A stretch of 10,911 nucleotides of DNA, taken from NCBI GenBank assembly GCA_902803345.1, contig CADCPV010000001.1, positions 1-10,911 on the forward strand, given 5' to 3'. Origin of the DNA: an uncultured Eubacteriales bacterium (GTDB lineage Bacteria; Bacillota_A; Clostridia; Lachnospirales; Lachnospiraceae). The notes under the pieces were generated by a model. It was given only the letters and a program-made list of their open reading frames with translations, ran no database searches and was not told where the DNA came from. Each line of letters opens with the position of its first letter. Position 1 is the first letter of the stretch. Positions 5,111 to 10,911 of this stretch are shown piece by piece. The position numbers and the translations under genes were made by a program.

Positions 5111-5520
5111 CCATTACGAGGAAAAAACTGCGCGACCTGACCTTTAAGATCGTGTACTCCTGTAATTTCTATCCGAATCCCGAATTAGAGGAGGAGACCC
5201 GGCTGTTTCTTGAGCAGCAGGAAGAACTGAGCGAGGAGGATCGGGAAGAGATTCTTGCGCGCTGCATGGATATATTCCCGCGGATTCCGGAGCTTGACCA
5301 GGAGATTTCCGAAAAAACCGAAGGCTGGCGGATTGAACGGTTTTCGAAAGTGGATCTTTCCATCATCCGGCTGGCGCTTTACGAAATGTATTATGACGAC
5401 GAAACGCCCGAGAAGGTTGCGGTCAACGAAGCCGTGGAGCTTGCAAAAGTCTACGGCGGAGACGAATCGCCCAAATTCATCAACGGCGTACTTGCGAGGC
5501 TGATCAGAAAGGATCTGTAA
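5107..5520 (+). CDS. nusB: Transcription antitermination factor NusB
   Basis: A 137-residue all-helical RNA-binding protein that, with NusE (S10), binds boxA in rRNA leaders and supports antitermination. Seen: the basic N-terminal RKKLRDLTFKIVYSCNF, an acidic middle helix rich in Glu (about residues 24-48), and the conserved C-terminal block FSKVDLSIIRLALYEMYY followed by VAVNEAVELAKVYGGDESPKFINGVLARL, which is the strongest NusB signature. The length is normal. It overlaps yqhY by 4 bp and is followed after 12 bp by the prenyl synthase gene, the space being filled by AAGGAG. No internal terminator or promoter was seen. Confidence 0.96.
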   Translation: MTITRKKLRDLTFKIVYSCNFYPNPELEEETRLFLEQQEELSEEDREEILARCMDIFPRIPELDQEISEKTEGWRIERFSKVDLSIIRLALYEMYYDDETPEKVAVNEAVELAKVYGGDESPKFINGVLARLIRKDL

Positions 5521-5532
5521 AAGGAGCACTGT

Positions 5533-6420
5533 ATGACCTTTGAGCAGGAACTTTCCATGAAAACCGAAGAGGTCGAAGAGATCATCGAGCGCTTCCTTCC
5601 GGCGGAAGAGGGGCTGCAGAAGACTATCTTTACGGCCATGAATTACAGTGTGCGCGCAGGCGGGAAACGGCTGCGTCCGCTGATTGCGCTTGAAACCTTC
5701 CGGCTTTTTGACGGACACGGCAGGATCATTGAACCCTTTGTCGCGGCTGTCGAGTTTATCCATACGAGTTCTTTGATTCACGACGATCTTCCGTGTATGG
5801 ACAACGATACCCTGCGGCGGGGGCTAGAGACGACGTGGCACAAATTCGGTGAAGACATGGGCGTTCTTGCAGGCGATGCGCTGATGATGTATGCGATGGA
5901 AACGGCCGCGACAGCCTTTTCCTACAATCTGAATATTAAAAACGTCGGGACTGCCATGCATGTGCTTGCAAAAAAGACCGGAATATACGGCATGATCGGC
6001 GGCCAGACAGTGGATGTGGAGGAAACCGGAAAGGTCCTCACACCCGAAAAGATGGAATTTATCTACGATCTCAAGACCTGCGCGCTTCTGGAAGCTTCCA
6101 TGATGTGCGGCGCGATTCTTGCAGACGCCTCGCATGAAGATGTTCAGAACGTCGAACGGATTGCGAAAAAAGTCGGAATGGCCTTTCAGATCAAGGACGA
6201 CATCCTGGATGTGACTTCGACAGATGAAGAGCTTGGAAAAAACGTGGGCTCTGACGAGAAAAACGAAAAGACCACTTACGTGAGTTTATACGGACTGGAA
6301 GAAGCGGAAAAGAAGGTGGCGGAACTGACGAATGAAGCGGTCGCGCTCATGCAGAACCTGACCGGCGAGAACCGCTTCCTCGAGAATCTTCTGATCTCGC
6401 TGATTTCAAGGAAAAAGTAA
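5533..6420 (+). CDS. ispA: Short-chain polyprenyl diphosphate synthase (FPP/GGPP synthase)
   Basis: A 295-residue trans-prenyltransferase that condenses IPP with allylic diphosphates. Seen: GGKRLRP (residues 43-49), the first Asp-rich motif HDDLPCMDND (83-92) with the two-residue insertion typical of bacterial FPP synthases, GDALMMYAMETA (114-125), GGQTVDV (156-162), and the second Asp-rich motif KDDILD (221-226). Just before the first motif the sequence reads HTSSLIHDD; the fifth residue upstream is Ser79, where bacterial FPP synthases usually have Tyr or Phe. A small residue there is associated with longer (C20) products, so GGPP synthase is a real alternative. AAGGAG lies 6 nt before the ATG. 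The next gene, dxs, starts 2 bp after the stop, so supply and chain elongation of isoprenoids are co-expressed. Confidence 0.93.
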   Translation: MTFEQELSMKTEEVEEIIERFLPAEEGLQKTIFTAMNYSVRAGGKRLRPLIALETFRLFDGHGRIIEPFVAAVEFIHTSSLIHDDLPCMDNDTLRRGLETTWHKFGEDMGVLAGDALMMYAMETAATAFSYNLNIKNVGTAMHVLAKKTGIYGMIGGQTVDVEETGKVLTPEKMEFIYDLKTCALLEASMMCGAILADASHEDVQNVERIAKKVGMAFQIKDDILDVTSTDEELGKNVGSDEKNEKTTYVSLYGLEEAEKKVAELTNEAVALMQNLTGENRFLENLLISLISRKK

Positions 6421-6422
6421 TC

Positions 6423-8288
6423 ATGCTGGATAAAATACCTACATCCGAAGAACTTCGGGCCATGAAGGATCCCGAACTCAGGAAGATCGCTTCGGATATC
6501 CGGGAATTTATTATCGAAAAAGTCAGTAAAAAAGGCGGTCATCTGGCATCCAACCTGGGGACGGTCGAGCTTTCGCTCGCATTGTTCTCGGTTTTTGATT
6601 TTCCGGAGGACAAGGTGATTTTTGACGTCGGACATCAGTCCTACACCTGGAAAATCCTGACGGGAAGAGCAGATGAATTTGATACGCTCCGGGATTACGG
6701 CGGGCTTTCCGGCTTCCCGAAGCGCCGGGAATCCAAATACGACAGCTTCAATACCGGTCACAGCTCGACATCGATTTCGGCGGGACTCGGATTTGTCCAT
6801 GCGCGGGATCTGATGAAGAAGGATTATCACGTGATCAGCGTGATCGGGGACGGTTCGATGACCGGCGGCATGGCCTTTGAGGCACTGAACAACGCAGCTT
6901 CCCTGAAATCCAATTTTATTATTATTCTGAACGACAACGACATGTCGATCGGCGAGAATGCCGGCGGCATGCACTATTATCTGATGAATATGCGCGCTGG
7001 CAGGCGCTACAACAAGGCAAAGTCCAGTGTAAAAAAGACCCTGAACAATATTCCGGGCGTCGGCACCGGGCTCGTCAGCTTCATTTCCAATACGAAGGAT
7101 TCCATGAAGGAGATGGTGCTTCCGGACGGCATGGTTTTTGAGAATCTGGGCATCACCTACCTGGGACCTGTGGATGGACATAATGTGCGCGAGATGCGCA
7201 AAATCTTCCTGCGTGCGAAAGAACTGCCGCGCTGCGTCCTGATTCACGTCAAGACCCGGAAAGGAAAAGGCTATCCGCCTGCGGAAAAGAATCCTGAGCG
7301 CTGGCATGGAGTGGGGCCCTTTGATCCGGAGACAGGGAAACCGAAAAAAGCAGCGAAAAACCCGGAGTATTCCGGGATTCTCTGTGATTTTCTGAGCCAT
7401 GCGGCAAAAGAATACCCGGACCTCTGCGCGATTACGGCTGCCATGGGCGACAGTACCGGGCTTTCCGGTTTCCAGAAGGCGGCGCCGGAACGCTTCTTCG
7501 ACGTCGGGATTGCGGAGCAGCATGCAGTCACATTTGCAGCAGGGCTTGCGGCTTCCGGGATGCATCCTTTGTGCGCGATTTATTCTTCTTTCCTGCAGCG
7601 GGCTTATGACCAGATTGTACACGATGTCTGCATGCAGGACCTTCCGGTTCTGTTCTGTATAGACCGGGCAGGAATTGTCGGGCGTGACGGCGAGACGCAC
7701 CAGGGCGTTTTTGATATCAGTTTCCTGAGCTCCTTCCCGAACATGACGCTGATGGCCCCTAAAAACGCCGAAGAGTTCCGGCAGATGCTGAAATTCGCGA
7801 CGGATTACCGGCATCCGCTTGCAATCCGTTATCCGCGGGGAGAGGCCTGCACGGATTACGCGGGATTTAATGCGCCGCTTGAGTACGGCAAAGCAGAACT
7901 GATCCGGGAAGGAAAAGAAGTTCTGATCCTTTCTGCGGGTTCGATGCTCGGATCAGCAGACCGGGTCCGGGAACTTCTCAGGGAACAGGGTCATGACGCA
8001 GCGGTCCTGAACATGCGCTTCCTGAAGCCCTGGGACCGGGAACAGGTTTTTTCGATGATTCAGTCCGGAGACTTTAGGCTAATTGCAACGGTGGAAGACG
8101 GCATCGTAAAGTCCGGCTTCGGTTCAGGTGTCGCTGCTGCAGTATCCGAAGCGGGATTCGAAATTCCGGTACTTCCGATCGGCATTCCGGACGAGTTTGT
8201 CCCGCAGGGCGACGTGCCGGTTCTGTATGAAAAGCTCGGCATGGATCCCCAGAGTATCGCGAAAAAGATTCTCGGGAGGCTTTCATGA
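6423..8288 (+). CDS. dxs: 1-Deoxy-D-xylulose-5-phosphate synthase
   Basis: A 621-residue thiamine-diphosphate enzyme that condenses pyruvate and glyceraldehyde 3-phosphate, the entry and flux-controlling step of the MEP isoprenoid pathway. N-terminal domain: GGHLASNLG (38-46), DVGHQSYTWKILTGR (68-82) and the ThDP/Mg site GDGSMTGGMAFEALNN (142-157) with NDNDMSIGEN (170-179). Central domain: GIAEQHAVTFAAGLA with catalytic Glu365, and DRAGIVGRDGETHQGVFD starting at 414. A transketolase-like C-terminal domain follows (about 495-615). Length is normal. The RBS AAGGA (6408-6412) lies inside the end of ispA. The stop overlaps the tlyA start (ATGA). No truncation or missing residue was seen. Confidence 0.98.
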   Translation: MLDKIPTSEELRAMKDPELRKIASDIREFIIEKVSKKGGHLASNLGTVELSLALFSVFDFPEDKVIFDVGHQSYTWKILTGRADEFDTLRDYGGLSGFPKRRESKYDSFNTGHSSTSISAGLGFVHARDLMKKDYHVISVIGDGSMTGGMAFEALNNAASLKSNFIIILNDNDMSIGENAGGMHYYLMNMRAGRRYNKAKSSVKKTLNNIPGVGTGLVSFISNTKDSMKEMVLPDGMVFENLGITYLGPVDGHNVREMRKIFLRAKELPRCVLIHVKTRKGKGYPPAEKNPERWHGVGPFDPETGKPKKAAKNPEYSGILCDFLSHAAKEYPDLCAITAAMGDSTGLSGFQKAAPERFFDVGIAEQHAVTFAAGLAASGMHPLCAIYSSFLQRAYDQIVHDVCMQDLPVLFCIDRAGIVGRDGETHQGVFDISFLSSFPNMTLMAPKNAEEFRQMLKFATDYRHPLAIRYPRGEACTDYAGFNAPLEYGKAELIREGKEVLILSAGSMLGSADRVRELLREQGHDAAVLNMRFLKPWDREQVFSMIQSGDFRLIATVEDGIVKSGFGSGVAAAVSEAGFEIPVLPIGIPDEFVPQGDVPVLYEKLGMDPQSIAKKILGRLS

Positions 8289-9082
8289 AGGAACGCCTTG
8301 ATGTGCTTCTTGTGAATCTCGGACTTGCGGATTCCCGTGAGAAAGCCAAACGCCTGATCATGGAAGGCATCGTCTATGTGAACGGCCAGAAGGAAGACAA
8401 GCCCGGTCAGAGTTTTGATATCTATGCGCCGATCGAGGTGCGCGGAAATACATTGAAATATGTTTCACGCGGCGGCCTGAAGCTGGAAAAGGCACTTCAG
8501 AGCTTTCCGATTGCACTGAGCGGAAAAGTCTGCATGGACATCGGCGCATCCACCGGCGGTTTTACGGACTGTATGCTTCAGAACGGAGCCGAAAAAGTCT
8601 ATGCGATCGACGTCGGACACGGCCAGCTTGCATGGTCGCTCCGGAATGATCCGCGGGTCGTCAACCTGGAAAAGACGAATGTGCGGTATCTTTCGGAAAA
8701 GGAAGTCCCGGAACCAATTGGATTTGCCTCGATTGACGTCAGTTTTATTTCGCTGACGCTGGTGCTTCCGCCTGTAAAGAACAGGCTTTCCAAGGGCGCG
8801 GAAGTTGTGGCGCTGATCAAGCCGCAGTTTGAGGCAGGACGCGAAAAGGTCGGCAAAAAAGGCGTCGTCCGGGAGCCTGAGACACACCTTGAGGTCTGCG
8901 AAAAAGTGATGGATTTTGCCCGTTCCATCGGCTTTTCGGTTTCGGGGCTCGCGTATTCTCCGATCCGCGGACCGGAGGGCAATATTGAGTATCTTTTGTA
9001 TCTTAGAAACAGGGAAGAGGACGGAACCGCTCCGGCAGTCGATCCGGAAGAAGTGGTCCGCCGTTCCCATGAACTTCTGTGA
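8285..9082 (+). CDS. tlyA: TlyA family rRNA methyltransferase (YqxC type)
   Basis: A 265-residue protein with an N-terminal S4 RNA-binding domain (about residues 3-50, RLDVLLVNLGLADSREKAKR) joined to an FtsJ/RrmJ-like SAM methyltransferase. Seen: SRGGLKLEKAL (61-71) with Lys66, SAM-binding DIGASTGGFTDCML (85-98), SIDVSFISL with Asp151, LIKPQFEAGR with Lys179, and PEGNIEYLL with Glu235, consistent with the K-D-K-E catalytic tetrad of 2'-O-methyltransferases. Known: mycobacterial TlyA methylates cytidines in 16S and 23S rRNA; many homologues are labelled hemolysin A. Which rRNA site this one modifies is not readable. It overlaps dxs by 4 bp, suggesting translational coupling, and lies in the conserved dxs-tlyA-recN neighbourhood. 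Confidence 0.95.
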   Translation: MKERLDVLLVNLGLADSREKAKRLIMEGIVYVNGQKEDKPGQSFDIYAPIEVRGNTLKYVSRGGLKLEKALQSFPIALSGKVCMDIGASTGGFTDCMLQNGAEKVYAIDVGHGQLAWSLRNDPRVVNLEKTNVRYLSEKEVPEPIGFASIDVSFISLTLVLPPVKNRLSKGAEVVALIKPQFEAGREKVGKKGVVREPETHLEVCEKVMDFARSIGFSVSGLAYSPIRGPEGNIEYLLYLRNREEDGTAPAVDPEEVVRRSHELL

Positions 9083-9088
9083 AGGACA

Positions 9089-9925
9089 ATGAAGCACTTT
9101 TTTATCATTCCGAATGCGGAAAAGCCTGAAACAATCGACTTTTCCAGAGAGCTATCCGAGTATATCCGGTCAAAGGGCGGCAGCGCTGTGCTGGCGGAAA
9201 ACCGCTGCTTTGACGGAAAGCGTTTTGTCCGCGCGGATGAGATCCCGAAAGAGACGGAAGCCGTGATTGTGCTCGGCGGCGACGGGACTATTATCCAGGC
9301 AGCCCGCGACACGGACGAGTGTCATCTGCCCGTCATGGGTGTCAACATGGGTACTGTCGGGTATCTTGCCGAAACGGAAAGCGAGCGGGCTTTTTCGGCG
9401 GTGGACCGGCTGTTTTCGGATGCGTATATGATCGAAGAGCGGATGATGCTTCACGGTCTTTTGGTCCGCTCAGGAGAAATCCTTTGCGAGAACTCGGGCT
9501 TGAATGATATTGTCCTTCGGACTTCCGGCATTTCAACTGTGGAATTTGAATTCTGCGTCAACGGGGAACCGATCAAGCGGTATCTTGGCGACGGGATGAT
9601 CCTTTCGACGCCGACCGGCTCGACAGCCTATAACCTGTCTGCCGGCGGCCCGATTGTGATGCCGAGCGCGAGTATGATCCTTGCGACTCCCCTGAATCCC
9701 CATACGATGCTCCAGAGAAGCATCGTGCTTCCCGATGATGCGGAAGTGACCCTGCGGATTACCGGCATCCGCAGAGGAGAGGTGCTCTTAAGCTTTGACG
9801 GCACCGTGTATGAAGGGCTCGCATGCGGCGACGAGATCCAGGTCAGAAAAGACGAAAAGAAGGTCCGCCTCCTGAAGCTTGAAAAAAACAGTTTCCTCGA
9901 GGTCCTTCGGAACAAACTGGAGTAG
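9089..9925 (+). CDS. nadK: NAD kinase (PpnK)
   Basis: A 278-residue cytoplasmic enzyme that phosphorylates NAD to NADP. Seen: the catalytic GGDGT (residues 63-67), NMGTVGYLAE (86-95), the adenine-binding pair ND (139-140), GDGMILSTPTGSTAYNLSAGG (167-187), PHTMLQRSIVLP (204-215) and SFDG (235-238). Length and motif order are normal. The only odd point is the start: AAGGA ends 2 nt before the ATG, too close for good initiation, yet the N-terminus MKHFFIIPN matches the family and tlyA ends 6 bp upstream, so reinitiation by ribosomes finishing tlyA is likely. NADPH made from its product supports the reductive steps of isoprenoid synthesis. Confidence 0.97.
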   Translation: MKHFFIIPNAEKPETIDFSRELSEYIRSKGGSAVLAENRCFDGKRFVRADEIPKETEAVIVLGGDGTIIQAARDTDECHLPVMGVNMGTVGYLAETESERAFSAVDRLFSDAYMIEERMMLHGLLVRSGEILCENSGLNDIVLRTSGISTVEFEFCVNGEPIKRYLGDGMILSTPTGSTAYNLSAGGPIVMPSASMILATPLNPHTMLQRSIVLPDDAEVTLRITGIRRGEVLLSFDGTVYEGLACGDEIQVRKDEKKVRLLKLEKNSFLEVLRNKLE

Positions 9926-9928
9926 GGC

Positions 9929-10911
9929 ATGCTGGAATATGTTCATGTAAAAAACATTGCGCTGATCCGCGAAGCGGAACTCACGCTTTCGGATCACCTG
10001 AATATTCTGTCAGGCGAAACCGGCGCCGGAAAATCGATTCTTCTCGGCGCACTGCAGCTTGCGCTCGGCGAACGCGGCAGTACGGATCTTGTGCGGACAG
10101 GAGAGAGCGAGGGCTTTGTCGAGCTTGTTTTCTCCGTAACGGATCCGCAGACATTAGAGAAATTGGCGGAACTTTCTGTGGAACCGGAGGACGGAAAACT
10201 GATCCTTTCCCGCAGGATCTCCGAGAAAAGGAGTGTGCTGCGGCTGAATTCGGAAGTCGTCCCGGCTGCTTTTGTGCGGAAGGTCGCGGCACTGCTTCTG
10301 GATATCTACGGGCAGCACGAACACCAGTCGCTGCTGTCGGAAGAGAATCATCTCCGGTATCTCGATACTTATGCAGGCGCTGAAATTTCGGATGCATTTC
10401 AGCAGTATCAGGAGTGCTATCGTGCCTACCGGAAGCTTCGCGAGGAAATCCGCAGCCTTGGCGGAGAAGACGATGATGAACGCCGGAAACGGCTGGATTT
10501 TCTCGGATTCCAGCTTACGGAAATTGAAAATGCAAATATCCGGATTGGAGAAGATGAGGCGCTGACAAAGGAGCTTCGGAAGCTTTCCTCGGCCCGGGCG
10601 ATCGAAAACGCGCTGAACCTTACGCATTCGGCGCTTTCCGGAGAACTTCCGGACGCGCTTTCCGAAGCAATCAGGGAGATTTCCGGACTTGTTTCCACAG
10701 ATCCCGGCCTTTCGGCGCTTCTCTCGGAGCTTCGCGATATTGAATCCCTGATGCAGGATGCAGCATCCGATGCCGAAGAAAGGCTTCAGAGCCTCGATAC
10801 CGACGGCGAACGGATGAATTTGGTGGAGGAACGGCTGCAGTTCCTGTCACAGATGAAGCGGAAATACGGCGCGACGGAAGAGGAGATTCTGAAATCCTTT
10901 GACCGGCTGCA
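9929..10911 (+). CDS. recN: DNA repair protein RecN, N-terminal 327 residues (cut by window edge)
   Basis: The open frame runs off the right edge after 327 codons and two bases; full-length RecN is about 550-570 residues. Seen: MLEYVHVKNIALIREAEL, the Walker A motif GETGAGKS (29-36), the GERGSTDLVRTGE segment, LILSRRISEKRSVLRLN and DIYGQHEHQSLLSEENHLRYLD, all family signatures, then the start of a charged coiled coil from about residue 145. Known: RecN is an SMC-like ATPase that gathers broken DNA ends early in recombinational repair. The Walker B half lies outside the window. GGAG (9919-9922) overlaps the nadK stop and is 6 nt from the ATG. In Bacillus subtilis and many clostridia an arginine repressor gene precedes recN; here nadK does. 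Confidence 0.96.
   Translation, partial: MLEYVHVKNIALIREAELTLSDHLNILSGETGAGKSILLGALQLALGERGSTDLVRTGESEGFVELVFSVTDPQTLEKLAELSVEPEDGKLILSRRISEKRSVLRLNSEVVPAAFVRKVAALLLDIYGQHEHQSLLSEENHLRYLDTYAGAEISDAFQQYQECYRAYRKLREEIRSLGGEDDDERRKRLDFLGFQLTEIENANIRIGEDEALTKELRKLSSARAIENALNLTHSALSGELPDALSEAIREISGLVSTDPGLSALLSELRDIESLMQDAASDAEERLQSLDTDGERMNLVEERLQFLSQMKRKYGATEEEILKSFDRL

Noticed and set aside
6276..7814. A 512-codon open frame on the minus strand opposite ispA/dxs.
   Set aside because: It is antisense to the unmistakable dxs and end of ispA, has no recognisable motif, and its low-complexity His/Arg/Phe-rich composition is typical of reverse-frame reading of G+C-biased codons.
1..10911. A previously undescribed system such as defence, secretion, mobile or biosynthetic cluster.
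   Set aside because: Every open frame with coding character matches a known housekeeping or vitamin-salvage family. The only structure not fully explained is at the RNA or promoter level and is listed under findings.

Overview
The window looks like a chromosomal housekeeping segment of a fermentative Bacillota, most likely class Clostridia and perhaps Lachnospiraceae. This rests on gene order (yqhY-nusB-ispA-dxs-tlyA-nadK-recN), an LCP protein next to a class A PBP, ECF-type vitamin uptake proteins, strong Shine-Dalgarno sites and near-consensus SigA promoters. By eye the G+C content is a little above 50%. The genus cannot be named from this sequence alone. I see no mobile element, CRISPR array, tRNA or rRNA.

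Left (1-1370, minus strand): a LytR-CpsA-Psr ligase gene, then the first 61 codons of a class A penicillin-binding protein that runs off the left edge. Both act on the cell wall and share a strong promoter at about 1340-1368. Divergent from it (1404-2381, plus strand): a promoter, a complete FMN riboswitch, a folded linker, an intrinsic terminator and the riboflavin ECF S component ribU.

Middle (2383-3874, minus strand): an ECF S component of the PanT/PF12822 type followed by type III pantothenate kinase (coaX). This looks like a vitamin B5 uptake-and-trapping operon, and it ends 1 bp from ribU in a convergent arrangement. Divergent from it (3939-4724, plus strand): a monocistronic RelQ-type small alarmone synthetase with its own promoter and terminator.

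Right (4708-10911, plus strand): a tightly packed operon of yqhY (Asp23 family), nusB, prenyl diphosphate synthase, dxs, tlyA, nadK and recN (cut by the right edge). Gaps are -4 to +12 bp and RBSs often lie inside the preceding gene. Relative to the Bacillus subtilis order, folD, xseA, xseB and ahrC/argR are absent. Dxs and the prenyl synthase feed isoprenoid and lipid-carrier synthesis, which also supplies the undecaprenyl carrier used by the LCP and PBP proteins at the left end.

No wholly new system is visible. The items most worth a second look are the compact three-way-junction fold between the FMN aptamer and its terminator, an inverted repeat inside the ribU promoter, a Ser in the chain-length position of the prenyl synthase, and a missing substrate-contact Arg in CoaX.
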